A stretch of 64,000 nt of DNA from Chloroflexota bacterium (GTDB lineage Bacteria > Chloroflexota > Anaerolineae > Anaerolineales > Anaerolineaceae). The DNA lies in assembly GCA_029548365.1 (NCBI GenBank), contig JAKPNN010000002.1:124001-188000 (forward strand), read 5' to 3'. The notes below the pieces were generated by a model that saw only the letters and a list, made by a program, of their open reading frames with translations, was not told the DNA's origin and ran no database searches. How positions within the stretch are numbered: the stretch's first letter is position 1; every line of letters begins with the position of its first letter. Both the position numbers and the translations under genes were made by a program. Shown one piece after another: positions 8,517 to 17,594 of the stretch.

Positions 8517-11036
8517 ATGAATCAAGAAACCCAACAAACCGGGCTGACATATAAGATCAAAACCCCAGAGAACCTTTCGCCGCGCATTCAGTGGCTGAGG
8601 GACTATTATTTTGCAGGCGTCCAGCGACCCTGGAATAACGAGGCTACGTCCTGGACCACCGGCACCCCCTGGGATTTTCAGTATGAAGAGTTCAACTTCT
8701 ATATTGTCCCGGAGACCTATACGTTCTTTCCGACATTTCGAGGCGCCTTCAAACAGGTTGCCCGCCCTATAGACCTGCACCCTGATTTCTGGAAGTGGTC
8801 GATTGCTGAACGAAAAGCCTGGTTTTTAAAGGAGGTGATGGTCAACCATCTTCCCCAGGAGATTCTGCCGGGGGACCTGATCGCCGGGGGACGGTTTAAC
8901 GTTCAAACCTCCACCTGCCTGGATGAGAAACAGGCAAAAGCCTACCTGGACACGATTGAAGGAAAGCACTCTCTCCGCCAGGCAATCTTTGATTTTCACA
9001 ACCATGGATATGGCAACACGGGCTGCACCAACGGTCATCTTATCCCGGATTATCCGCGGGTGATCAAGGAAGGATTTGTTGGTATTCACCGCGAACTGCA
9101 GGGCTTTTATAACGCCCTCTCAAAGAAGGCTAAGCAGGGGCCTAAAGGCGCACAATTAAAAGCCATGCTGACCGCCGCCACCCTACCGCGGGACCTGGCG
9201 GCAAAATACCGGGATCAATGCCTGGCTCTGGCAGAGTTGGAACCTGATGCCCAGCGGGAAAATGAATTAAAACTGATGGCAGAAAACCTGAATATTGTTC
9301 CCTGGGAACCACCGCAGACCTTCTGGCAGGCTGTACAGGCGCTCTGGCTGACTCACATGCTGGTGATGGCTGATGAAAATTACCCCGGCGCGGGCACCTC
9401 CTTTGGCAGGATTGATCAGTACCTTTACCCGCTGTGGCAGAAATCACTGGATGAGGGTATGGAACGCGAATTCGGCAAGGAAATTCTGAAGTGTTTCTGG
9501 ATCCATGCCAACACAGCCTATGACTTCATGATCCGCACCGGAGGGAACCAGGGTATCACGGCGGGGTATGGGCAATTACTCACCGTCGGCGGACTGGGAC
9601 CCCACGGCGAGGACATGACCAACGATCTGACCTATGCTATCCTGGAAGTGATCGATGAGATGTCGCCGATTCTGGAACCCAAACCCAACGTCCGCCTGCA
9701 TCGCAGGACGCCTGAACCCTTGATGGATAAGGTCGTGGAGATGGTGGCGAAGAGCCAGGGAGCGCCCTTTTTACTGAATTTTGATGAACGCTCGATGGCG
9801 GGGCTGCTCTTGCAAGCCAGGCAGGGCGGGATTGAGCACCTGATCAACCAAGATAATGTGCACGATTATGCCCCGGTCGGCTGTCTGGAAAACACCATGT
9901 GCGGTAATGACCGCTCGGGTACGGTGGATTGCAACCTGAACCTGCTCAAAGCGATTGAACTGGCGCTGACTGGCGGGTATGACATGCATCCTTACACCGA
10001 CCCGATGACCGGGATCACCGACCCCCAAGTCAGGTTGGGCCCCGACACCGGCGACCCGACCCGTTTCGAAACCTTCGAGGATTTCTGGCAGGCATATGAA
10101 CAGCAAACCGCGTTTATCATCCAGAAGATCGTCGATCTGTACGACCGCGCGGAAACCCTGCGCGCCACCTATTCGCCCTCGCCCTATCTTTCCACGCTGG
10201 TGCGTGGCTGCGCGGAACAAGCCAGGGACCTGAACCAGGGCGGTCCGCAGATCCGCTTTGTGACCGTCGAGGCGGTCACCTTTGCCAGTACAGTGGATTC
10301 GCTGCTGGCGATCAAGTACCTGGTGTTTGATCAGAAGGCGTGCACCTGGGCCGAGCTGATCCAGGCTTTACGAGATAACTGGGAAGGGCATGCGGTGCTG
10401 CAGGCTTTGGCGATCAACAAAGCGCCCAAATATGGCCGTGACGATGACCTGGCGGATGCCATGGCGCTGCGCGTGATGGAAACCTGGACCAAATTCACCT
10501 GGCAGCATCGCACCAGCATAACGGACCGCCAGTTCAGACCGGGCATGTTGAGCTGGAATTATTGGATTGCGGACGCGGACATTTTGCCAGCCAGCCCGGA
10601 TGGACGTAAGAAAGGGCAATTCCTTTCGAATGCGATCTGCCCGGTCAACGGCGTGGATATTCATGGGCCGACAGCCAACGCCAACTCTGTGGGCAAGGCG
10701 CTGGGCGGAAAGTCCTCGAATGGCGGGGGCGATTGGGAGGGATATGTCAACCTGCTGCCCAACGGCGCCAGCCACACCATGACCTTCAGCCCCTCGCTGC
10801 TCAGGGACGAATCCCACCAGGCAAAATTTAAAGCATTTCTGCGCGGCTATGCAGAAAATGGCGGCACCGCGCTGCAGATCAACATCCTTGATGCCAATAT
10901 CCTGCGCGAGGCGCAGAAAAATCCACAGGATTACAAACACCTGCTGGTTCGGGTGACGGGCTACAATGCCTATTTCACCACTATCGGCAAGGAACTACAG
11001 GATGAGATCATCGCCCGTGAATCTCACCGGATGTAA
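8517..11036 (+). CDS. Glycyl radical enzyme (pyruvate formate-lyase superfamily), substrate unknown
   Basis: 839 residues with GGAGG 8 bases before the ATG. The C-terminal glycyl radical motif RVTGYNAYF places the radical on Gly815. The active-site loop VGCLEN has the thiyl Cys456 and, two residues later, Glu458; the Cys-X-Glu arrangement is that of eliminating/decarboxylating members (diol dehydratases, choline lyase, hydroxyproline dehydratase), not of pyruvate formate-lyase, which uses Cys-Cys. Here the loop reads C-L-E-N instead of the common C-V-E-P, so I do not assign a known class. Its activase is 12 bases downstream. No microcompartment shell genes are nearby. It is strictly anaerobic and cytosolic. 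Confidence 0.9.
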   Translation: MNQETQQTGLTYKIKTPENLSPRIQWLRDYYFAGVQRPWNNEATSWTTGTPWDFQYEEFNFYIVPETYTFFPTFRGAFKQVARPIDLHPDFWKWSIAERKAWFLKEVMVNHLPQEILPGDLIAGGRFNVQTSTCLDEKQAKAYLDTIEGKHSLRQAIFDFHNHGYGNTGCTNGHLIPDYPRVIKEGFVGIHRELQGFYNALSKKAKQGPKGAQLKAMLTAATLPRDLAAKYRDQCLALAELEPDAQRENELKLMAENLNIVPWEPPQTFWQAVQALWLTHMLVMADENYPGAGTSFGRIDQYLYPLWQKSLDEGMEREFGKEILKCFWIHANTAYDFMIRTGGNQGITAGYGQLLTVGGLGPHGEDMTNDLTYAILEVIDEMSPILEPKPNVRLHRRTPEPLMDKVVEMVAKSQGAPFLLNFDERSMAGLLLQARQGGIEHLINQDNVHDYAPVGCLENTMCGNDRSGTVDCNLNLLKAIELALTGGYDMHPYTDPMTGITDPQVRLGPDTGDPTRFETFEDFWQAYEQQTAFIIQKIVDLYDRAETLRATYSPSPYLSTLVRGCAEQARDLNQGGPQIRFVTVEAVTFASTVDSLLAIKYLVFDQKACTWAELIQALRDNWEGHAVLQALAINKAPKYGRDDDLADAMALRVMETWTKFTWQHRTSITDRQFRPGMLSWNYWIADADILPASPDGRKKGQFLSNAICPVNGVDIHGPTANANSVGKALGGKSSNGGGDWEGYVNLLPNGASHTMTFSPSLLRDESHQAKFKAFLRGYAENGGTALQINILDANILREAQKNPQDYKHLLVRVTGYNAYFTTIGKELQDEIIARESHRM

Positions 11037-11048
11037 CCCCGGGTATCC

Positions 11049-12074
11049 ATGACAGCAATTCAACACACTTCGGATGACAATATGGACCAATTCGTCCTCG
11101 GGCGGGACGCTGCTGAGTCTGACACCGCCCTGATCCTGCACCTGCAACGGCTGTCTACCGAGGATGGACCGGGCATCCGCACCACGATCTTCTTCAAGGG
11201 CTGTCCCCTTTCGTGCTTGTGGTGCCATAACCCGGAATCGATTGCCACAGTTACCCAGGTGCACTGGATCGAAACACGCTGCATTGGCTGTGGCATCTGC
11301 CTGGACGTCTGCCCTAACGGCGCTCTGGACCGGTCTCCACAGGGGATGATCCTGGTTAACCGGGAAAAATGCCAGGGCTGTGGCGTGTGCGCTGAAAACT
11401 GCCCCTCAACCGCGCTGGAAATACTCGGCGAGCGGGTGACGCTGGAGAGTCTGGTGGTTGAACTGCTAAAAGATCGGGCTTACTTTGAAGCCAGCGGCGG
11501 AGGGGTCACCGCTTCGGGCGGCGAACCCACCCTGCAGGCTGGCTTCGTCTCCCGTTTGTTTGCACGGCTGCAAGCCGAGGGCATCCACACCGCCCTCGAT
11601 ACCTGCGGCGCCTGCTCGGCAAGGGCTCTGGAGGCTATCCTGCCGTATACAGATCTGGTTCTGTATGATCTCAAGTTGATGGATTCAGAAGAACATCGCC
11701 GGTATACGGGATTGGGGAACGAGGTTATCCTGACCAATCTTACCCGCATCACCAACCGCATCCGGAGCGAAAATCTAAAAACCCGCCTGTGGATCCGCAC
11801 CCCGTTGATCCCTGACATCACCGCAAACGAAGAAAACCTGGCTGCGATCGCCCATTACCTGGATCAAAACCTCAACGGGCTGGTGGATCGCTGGGAGTTG
11901 TGTGCGTTCAACAACCTGTGCCGGGACAAATACCGCCGCCTGGATATCCCCTGGTATTTTGAAGCCACACCGCTCATGCCGCAATCGGCCCTGGACTGCT
12001 TCGAAAAGGCAGCCAAGGGCAGTGCCTTTGACCCCGAACGCGTTTTTGTGACCGGTGCTGCCAGCAGCACCTGA
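11049..12074 (+). CDS. Glycyl-radical enzyme activating enzyme (radical SAM)
   Basis: 341 residues. The radical SAM cluster motif CXXXCXXC appears as FKGCPLSCLWCHNPES, preceded by the activase signature STEDGPGIRTTIFF. An inserted bis-[4Fe-4S] ferredoxin segment (CIGCGICLDVCPNG and CQGCGVCAENCPS) is typical of activases for dehydratase-type glycyl radical enzymes rather than of PflA, which lacks it. It generates the Gly815 radical on the upstream enzyme using SAM. The start is uncertain: ATG 11049 or ATG 11082; neither has a strong Shine-Dalgarno site, so translation may be coupled to the upstream stop. The family is firm. Confidence 0.92.
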   Translation: MTAIQHTSDDNMDQFVLGRDAAESDTALILHLQRLSTEDGPGIRTTIFFKGCPLSCLWCHNPESIATVTQVHWIETRCIGCGICLDVCPNGALDRSPQGMILVNREKCQGCGVCAENCPSTALEILGERVTLESLVVELLKDRAYFEASGGGVTASGGEPTLQAGFVSRLFARLQAEGIHTALDTCGACSARALEAILPYTDLVLYDLKLMDSEEHRRYTGLGNEVILTNLTRITNRIRSENLKTRLWIRTPLIPDITANEENLAAIAHYLDQNLNGLVDRWELCAFNNLCRDKYRRLDIPWYFEATPLMPQSALDCFEKAAKGSAFDPERVFVTGAASST

Positions 12075-12106
12075 ACCCGCACCCTGATATGCTGAAAGGA
12101 CCCTTG

Positions 12107-12961
12107 ATGACATACCAACTTTACAGTTCAGACCATCTTTCACCTGCTGAAATTGACGCCTTTGAACCGATCATGAAGATCGGTCTGGTAGCGACGATCA
12201 CCCCCGAGGGATTACCGCATATCACCATGCTTTCTTCGCTCAAAGCCTCGGACGAGGGCACGCTCATCTGGGGGCAATTTACCGAGGGGACCAGCTCTGG
12301 AAATGCCGTCAACAATCCAAAAATTGGATGGCTGGTGATGACACTCAACAAGGACCTGTGGCGCGGCACGGGGAATTTCACCCATACTGCCACCAGCGGG
12401 ATTGATTTTGATGCTTACAACAATACGCCCATGTTTCGTTATAATGCGTATTTCGGCATTCACACGGTGTATTATGTAGACCTGATTGCCCATACCGGCA
12501 AACAACCGCTGGCAATGGGCGCTGTAATTTGGGCCGCGATAAAAACCATGCTTGCCAAACCGTTTTTACGGAAAAAAGGCTCCCAGGTGATGAACCCCTG
12601 GACGATGGCGTTATTCAACAAGCTGGATAACCTGAAATTCCTGGCATATATTACTGAAGATGGCTACCCGATCCTCATCCCGGTGATTCAAGCCCAGGCA
12701 GCGGACAGTCAGCACCTGATCTTCAGCCTGGGGGCGTTTACTGATGAATTAAAGGCCATCCCCACTGGCGTACCTATGGCCCTGTTCGGGCTGTGTTTGG
12801 ATATGACCGATGTGCTGACGCGCGGTGTTTATCAGGGTCTGCGCTGGGTTGGGCCGCAGCGTTGCGGCGTGATGAAAGTGGATTGGGTCTATAACCCCAT
12901 GCCGCCCGTTCCACAGCAAATCTATCCACCCCTGCCGTTAACTCCTGTGCGTGATTTTTAA
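12107..12961 (+). CDS. Pyridoxamine 5'-phosphate oxidase-like FMN-binding protein
   Basis: About 284 residues from ATG 12107, chosen because AAAGGA lies 6 bases upstream; ATG 12089 lacks a site. The N-terminal third matches the split-barrel FMN-binding fold of the pyridoxamine phosphate oxidase-like superfamily (IMKIGLVATITPEGLPHITM ... NPKIGWLVMTLNKD). A second half of similar character (LKFLAYITEDGYPILIPVIQ) suggests a duplicated barrel. It follows the activase by 32 bases and is probably the third gene of the operon, so it may reduce or bind a substrate or product of the glycyl radical enzyme. No specific activity can be given. The stop is followed by a gap before a convergent terminator. 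Confidence 0.7.
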   Translation: MTYQLYSSDHLSPAEIDAFEPIMKIGLVATITPEGLPHITMLSSLKASDEGTLIWGQFTEGTSSGNAVNNPKIGWLVMTLNKDLWRGTGNFTHTATSGIDFDAYNNTPMFRYNAYFGIHTVYYVDLIAHTGKQPLAMGAVIWAAIKTMLAKPFLRKKGSQVMNPWTMALFNKLDNLKFLAYITEDGYPILIPVIQAQAADSQHLIFSLGAFTDELKAIPTGVPMALFGLCLDMTDVLTRGVYQGLRWVGPQRCGVMKVDWVYNPMPPVPQQIYPPLPLTPVRDF

Positions 12962-13080
12962 GCTCGGGGGGTTTGGCGAGGTCGTGATGGGGGACACACT
13001 CTGGACCGATAGTAAAGAATGTGTCACGCAGGATGCCCTGTGATTCCAGGTGTAACTTAAAATAATGGTAGCTATAGTGA

Positions 13081-13108
13081 AAAAAATCGGGAGCCATGTG
13101 GGCTCCCG
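13081..13108 (-). terminator. Terminator of the eRF1-like gene
   Basis: Stem CGGGAGCC (13088-13095) / GGCTCCCG (13101-13108) with a 5-base loop. On the minus strand it is followed by ATTTTTT, so it serves the minus-strand gene ending at 13136. Confidence 0.8.
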
Positions 13109-13135
13109 GCGAGATTTTATGATTGGGTTTTGGGT

Positions 13136-14233
13136 TTAATAACGCAAAATTGCGCTGATCTGCCCCGCCTGCTCCAGGGTTGGATCATTCGTCAACACTT
13201 TTACATCGGCGTTATTTCTGATGGCCTCGTGAACAGCCATTTCAACTGCGTCATCAATACGCTGAAAATACCCATTACAGAAGGGACAGGTTTTCACCTC
13301 CTGTACAGAGAGATAGCCACAGCCGTCACAGCGATAGCCGGCTTGAGCGAAATCATCCAATACCAGCAGGGTTTTCACCCTGCCCTCGCGGATGGCGTTC
13401 AGGGTGTCAATCAGGCCGATAACGCCATTGCTGCCCTTGGCTGCCAGTGTGATGGACTGGTTGACCAGTGCCTGGTTAACCTTTTCATTGACATCCAAAA
13501 CCATTTGGCTGGCTTGCTCCAACACCTCCAGGTGACCGGCGCTCATGCCGATTGAGAATTCTCCCACGACCAGTGACTGCCAGGCTTTGGGTAGCTCCTG
13601 TTTAAACCGGGCAATGTTTTCTTCCGAACCACCAATCAAGATGCGCCGTATGGCATTGTGTTTAAAAAACTCGATCGCGTACTCGATGATGGTTTTGATA
13701 TTGCGCTCGATAATGCTCTCCACCTTGCCGCTTGCGTCGGAGCCGCTTCCCCTTCCGAACATGGTATCCCCACCGCCGCGTTTGGTTTGTTTGACGGGGT
13801 CGCCCATCACGCCAGTGCTTTCATCCAAAGTCCCCAGGTTAAAAGAGAACAGGCGGGCACCCTGTTTATCGACCAGTACCACGCCCCAACCCATAAAAGT
13901 TTCCATTAACTGAACCAGGGGGCGAATAATCGGTCGGTGGCTGACAAGGATTATGTTGGGTACCGAGATGTTGAACTGGTAAGTTTTGAAAAAATCCCCG
14001 CCCTGGTCTGAAAACATAGCCACCCCTTTTGCAGACCAATCGTACTCCAGGTTGATATACTGCTCAACAGCCTGAACGTCCTCTGGCTGGTCGACCGTCC
14101 TTAACAGGTTGCGAAGTTGGATTTTTGCAGCTTCAGCCTGCACCTCAGTTGGGTTGGTGTTCAGGTAAACGCTCAAAACACCATCCTGAGACGAATAATC
14201 CAAGAGCTCCTTCAGGTCTTTTTCGGAAATCAT
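13136..14233 (-). CDS. Bacterial archaeo-eukaryotic release factor (eRF1-like) family protein
   Basis: 365 residues from ATG at 14233; GGAGG sits 5 bases upstream and overlaps the first in-frame ATG, so the shorter start is preferred. It resembles the baeRF proteins, bacterial homologues of the eRF1/Pelota middle and C-terminal domains: an N-terminal SVYLNTNP block, a glycine-rich exposed loop (KRGGGDTMFGRGSG, about residues 150-163) where eRF1 has GGQ, the helix phrase RRILIGGSEENIARFKQEL, and a C-terminal zinc ribbon CDGCGYL / CPFCNG (two CXXC). Proposed function: ribosome rescue or peptidyl-tRNA release under stress. Experimental evidence for the family is scarce. It has its own promoter and terminator. 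Confidence 0.75.
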   Translation of the reverse strand: MISEKDLKELLDYSSQDGVLSVYLNTNPTEVQAEAAKIQLRNLLRTVDQPEDVQAVEQYINLEYDWSAKGVAMFSDQGGDFFKTYQFNISVPNIILVSHRPIIRPLVQLMETFMGWGVVLVDKQGARLFSFNLGTLDESTGVMGDPVKQTKRGGGDTMFGRGSGSDASGKVESIIERNIKTIIEYAIEFFKHNAIRRILIGGSEENIARFKQELPKAWQSLVVGEFSIGMSAGHLEVLEQASQMVLDVNEKVNQALVNQSITLAAKGSNGVIGLIDTLNAIREGRVKTLLVLDDFAQAGYRCDGCGYLSVQEVKTCPFCNGYFQRIDDAVEMAVHEAIRNNADVKVLTNDPTLEQAGQISAILRY

Positions 14234-14300
14234 GATTGCCTCCATCAGTATTGTTGGTTATGGTGTGGGATGTTGATCATCGAGATCAACCTGCACATTC

Positions 14301-14329
14301 ATTCTATCGTATCCGTGGATAATTATCAA
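14301..14329 (-). promoter_or_regulatory. Promoter of the eRF1-like gene
   Basis: On the minus strand, TTGATA (plus 14324-14329), a 17-base spacer and TAGAAT (plus 14301-14306). Both hexamers differ from consensus by one base. Transcription would start near 14294, about 60 bases before the ATG. Confidence 0.7.
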
Positions 14330-14474
14330 AAACTCCTTCGGGCGAGTTGAAAGACAATTGGGTTTGAACAAGGAGACTGTCTAATAATGAAGAATTCAAT
14401 TCTCACACGCTCTGATGCCTAAATTCGCACAGCAACCACTCCAGGGCTTGCCTGCAGCATTTACTGTGTATCGA

Positions 14475-15677
14475 TTATGGCGCGCTGGATGGGCGTTTGC
14501 CCAGGGTGATGGTAATCGTCCTCTCTTCACCATTGCGCAGAACAACCATGTCCATTGTTTCACCCGGATTTTTACTGAGCATCAAATAGCTAAGCAGCTC
14601 GCTGAATTCAAGAATGTCCAGATTGTCCACGCGGATAATTAAATCTCCACCGGCGTACAACCCGGCAACCTGGGTGACCTGGCTACCAGCCTTCAAACCA
14701 GCCCCGTCAGCCGGTCCGCCGGGCACGACATCGACAATATAAGCGCCGTTAGCCGTCGGCAAGCCCAGGAGCTCAGCTTTGGCGAGGGTCAAGGATTGCA
14801 AGCTGGACAACCCTAAATAGGGGTAATCAAAGGTCAGGCCTTCTTTAAGGGTCGGCACAACCCGTTTTACGATATTGGATGAGACCGCAAAGCCAATGCC
14901 CGTGTTGGATGATGTGCTGAAGATATCGTTACCGGTTGTTTGCAGGGCGCGGTTAATCCCGATCACCTCACCGTTGAGGTTTAAGAGAGGTCCGCCTGAA
15001 TTGCCCGGGTTGATGCTGGCATCGGTCTGGATCAGGTCTCCGGCTGTAAAGAAAACGCCATCTTCGGCTTGTCGAATGGATTCCATGGTTCTACCCCGAG
15101 CGGAGACGATCCCTACCGTCATTGTGCCGCTTAACCCGAAGGGATTCCCGATGGCAACCACTGTCTGACCAACGCGCAGTTGATCTGAATCGCCCAGAGG
15201 TAAAGGGTGCAGATCATCCGGGTGGACATCGACTTTGATTACCGCCAGGTCTGAATCCAGGTCAACGCCGATCACCTCGCCGTAGACTTTAAGCCCGCTC
15301 TGGAAATGGACTTCAACTTCCCGCGCGACTTCGACCACATGGTAATTAGTCACAATATTCCCTTCCTGGTCGATCACAAAGCCCGAACCGAGCCCAGGCC
15401 CCAGATCGGAATATATCTGGATGGATACCACACCCGGGCTGACGGTCTCATACAGTTGGACCAGGTTATCTTGCAAGAGCACCGCATCAGGAATAACCCA
15501 TGAGGTTGGCAGGAGATCTTTTTCGGGCTCGAGAGGTTCAGTAAGGATTTCCGGGGCGAGTTCGTCGACAACGGGGTTGAGTGTGGAAGATGGGGTCGCT
15601 CCAGGGATGGCGCAGGCCAAAGTCGACACAAGGACCACGCCAATCACAAGCCAGATTTTTAATTTCATCGTATTCAT
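14475..15677 (-). CDS. HtrA/DegP-type serine protease lipoprotein with PDZ domain
   Basis: 400 residues from ATG 15677, which has AAGGAG about 6 bases upstream. It has a lipoprotein signal peptide with lipobox STLAC (Cys22). The trypsin-like S1C catalytic domain has the triad His113 (TNYHVV), Asp143 (SDLAVIKV) and Ser227 (NPGNSGGPL). A single PDZ domain follows from about residue 295 (YLGLSSLQSLTLAKAELLGL ... PADGAGLKAG). It acts outside the membrane as a quality-control protease. The long Pro/Glu-rich stretch between lipobox and protease is a surface linker. It is a lone gene, divergent from the LysM lipoprotein. Confidence 0.93.
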   Translation of the reverse strand: MNTMKLKIWLVIGVVLVSTLACAIPGATPSSTLNPVVDELAPEILTEPLEPEKDLLPTSWVIPDAVLLQDNLVQLYETVSPGVVSIQIYSDLGPGLGSGFVIDQEGNIVTNYHVVEVAREVEVHFQSGLKVYGEVIGVDLDSDLAVIKVDVHPDDLHPLPLGDSDQLRVGQTVVAIGNPFGLSGTMTVGIVSARGRTMESIRQAEDGVFFTAGDLIQTDASINPGNSGGPLLNLNGEVIGINRALQTTGNDIFSTSSNTGIGFAVSSNIVKRVVPTLKEGLTFDYPYLGLSSLQSLTLAKAELLGLPTANGAYIVDVVPGGPADGAGLKAGSQVTQVAGLYAGGDLIIRVDNLDILEFSELLSYLMLSKNPGETMDMVVLRNGEERTITITLGKRPSSAP

Positions 15678-16063
15678 CGCCTTCTCCTTATTCTTTGATG
15701 ATAACCCGAAAATGTAAATCATTTCTAAACAAAAATTAAAAATTACATTTAAATTTTCCCAGGAATTGAGCTTCGATGTTTTCATACCGGCTGGTAATGA
15801 AGGCCTTGAATTGGCAGAGTGGGTGTGCCTTCTCCTGGGGCTGGCAGGATTTAGCGCACCATCTCTGGTCAATTGAGGATTAGTGGGTATTTTTAACTTG
15901 GATTATAATGGGTAATGATATGATAGAGGTCTGTTCTTATTGATTGATGGGTGATCAACCCATGCTTGACGCTTAAAACGGTTTATGCTACTATCGTATT
16001 AACAGAATATTCAGATAATTATTGCCCTTTCAAACAAGATTTACCTGTGAAAGTGATGTTTCA
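15678..16063. other. Divergent intergenic region (386 bases)
   Basis: Lies between the minus-strand HtrA gene and the plus-strand LysM gene. It contains an A+T-rich stretch at 15717-15757 that may serve HtrA transcription, and a clear plus-strand promoter at 15966-15994. A TATAAT at 15904-15909 lacks a -35. I see no coding potential and no repeat. Confidence 0.6.
15966..15994 (+). promoter_or_regulatory. Promoter of the LysM lipoprotein gene
   Basis: TTGACG (15966-15971), 17-base spacer, TACTAT (15989-15994) with TG one base upstream (extended -10). The same TGC-TACTAT box occurs upstream of greA. Confidence 0.6.
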
Positions 16064-16684
16064 ATGAAGAAAAAAATCTTTATCATTAGCATAAGTATTG
16101 TCTTCTCGGCGCTGGTGCTGTCTGGTTGTAAAATGCCAGCCTCAAAAGCCCCAGAACTCCCTGATGACGGCCTCATGACCACTCCCATCATCATCGTTAC
16201 CAGCCCGTCGGGCGGTCTTACAGGAGGTGTCCCTTCCACCACCGGAACAGAAGAGCCCGGGTATCCGTTAGAGCCGCAACAACCCACCGAAGATTTTTTC
16301 AGCCCAACCGCAACCCTGACGCCCACCATCATGGTGCCAACGCTCACCCGGCCTGAGGAATACACCCTTCGCGACGGTGAATTTCCATTCTGCATTGCGC
16401 GGCGATTTGATTTGGATCCGACTGCCCTTCTCAGCCTGAACAACCTGAGCCCCAACACCCTGGTGGCCCCGGGGACAGTATTGAAGATTCCCCAAACTGG
16501 CAGTTGGGGAGAAGGAGACCGCTCGCTGCAACCCCATCCAACCACACATACCGTAAGAACAGGTGAGACGATATTTTCAATTGCTTGTTCATATGGATCG
16601 GTTTCACCAGAGGCAATCATTGCAGTCAACCGGCTGGAAGAACCTTATAAGCTGACAGTAGGTCAGACGCTTGAGATCCCCTGA
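16064..16684 (+). CDS. Lipoprotein with two LysM domains
   Basis: About 206 residues from ATG 16064, the start that places KKKIFIISISIVFSALVLSGC as a proper lipoprotein signal (lipobox LSGC). A Pro/Thr-rich linker (about residues 25-100) is followed by two LysM peptidoglycan-binding modules, YTLRDGEFPFCIARRF... and HTVRTGETIFSIACSY..., each ending in the usual LKIP/LEIP. It should anchor to the membrane and bind wall glycan. No enzymatic domain is attached, so it could be a wall scaffold or a binding partner for one of the wall enzymes encoded here. Followed by a strong terminator. Confidence 0.85.
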   Translation: MKKKIFIISISIVFSALVLSGCKMPASKAPELPDDGLMTTPIIIVTSPSGGLTGGVPSTTGTEEPGYPLEPQQPTEDFFSPTATLTPTIMVPTLTRPEEYTLRDGEFPFCIARRFDLDPTALLSLNNLSPNTLVAPGTVLKIPQTGSWGEGDRSLQPHPTTHTVRTGETIFSIACSYGSVSPEAIIAVNRLEEPYKLTVGQTLEIP

Positions 16685-16719
16685 TCTTCAGGGTGTGATT
16701 TCCGTCTCATCACGATTTT

Positions 16720-16761
16720 AAATCGCTGCGTTTGTGGATTGTCAAAACGTAGCGGTTTTTT
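16720..16761 (+). terminator. Rho-independent terminator after the LysM gene
   Basis: A 14-base stem with two G-U pairs, built from AAATCGCTGCGTTT (from 16720) and AAACGTAGCGGTTT (from 16745), followed directly by a T-run. Confidence 0.8.
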
Positions 16762-16811
16762 CTGCCAGTTCACCAAAACGTTAACTAACAATTTTCAGTC
16801 AAAGGAGCCCA

Positions 16812-17351
16812 ATGAACTATCAAGCACTAAATCGAGAAAAACTTTATTCCGGACCTGTTTTTGATCTTGCCAGAGTGCGTATGCGCCTGCCAAACGGTCG
16901 TGAACGAGACTACGACTTGGTAGAGCACGACAATTCGGTGACGATCGTTCCCGTCGATGCCAGAGGACAGGTTTATTTCGTCAACCAGCACCGGGTGGGA
17001 TCTGATTCTATGTTGCTTGAACTGCCTGCCGGCATGCTGGAAGCAGGCGAAGACCCCCCGGAAGGTGCCAGGCGCGAAATTCGCGAAGAGATTGGCATGG
17101 ATGCAGAACAGATCATCCCCCTGGGCGGGTTTTACCTGGCAGCTGGTTATTCCAATGAATATTTGTTTGCCTACCTGGCGAGGGGCTTGTTTGCGTCGCC
17201 CCTGGATCCTGATGAAGATGAATTTATCGATTTGGTCACCATGCCTGTGGAAACAGCGCTGGAAAAAGCGCTTGCAGGCGAATTTCATGATGGGAAAACC
17301 CTGGCCGCGCTTTTTTTGGCGATGCCGTACATCAAACCCAAGGAGGAATAA
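16812..17351 (+). CDS. Nudix hydrolase, ADP-ribose pyrophosphatase-like
   Basis: 179 residues with AAAGGAG 6 bases before the ATG. The Nudix box is complete (G-X5-E-X7-RE-X-REE-X-G): it begins GMLEAGEDPPEGARR and ends REIREEIGM, about residues 76-98. The N-terminal strands (EKLYSGPVFDLARVRMRLPNG) and the proline-rich substrate loop after the box match ADP-ribose pyrophosphatase types, which hydrolyse ADP-ribose to AMP and ribose 5-phosphate. It sits upstream of the pyruvate oxidoreductase but is separated by about 240 bases. The exact nucleotide substrate is inferred from the family only. Confidence 0.88.
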   Translation: MNYQALNREKLYSGPVFDLARVRMRLPNGRERDYDLVEHDNSVTIVPVDARGQVYFVNQHRVGSDSMLLELPAGMLEAGEDPPEGARREIREEIGMDAEQIIPLGGFYLAAGYSNEYLFAYLARGLFASPLDPDEDEFIDLVTMPVETALEKALAGEFHDGKTLAALFLAMPYIKPKEE

Positions 17352-17594
17352 GGGCAATCACATTGACAGATTGTTGCCAAAGTTCAACCAGGAATCCGCT
17401 TTTCAGGTTAGTGAATGTGACAGGTTACATCACCAAAGGGGAAAGAAATTACATCAACAAGCGACGTAAACCGGTTATACTTAATGGTTGGATAATATCA
17501 GGAACATCTCGTGATTTTTTCCGCCCTGAGAGAAACCGGATTATAAAAAAATAACTGACAAAATTCTTAATACAATCAAAAAGGAGATTTGTTT

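Noticed and set aside
17363-17554. 63-codon open frame between the Nudix gene and nifJ
   Set aside because: No ribosome site at its start, no recognisable motif, and composition unlike coding sequence nearby.
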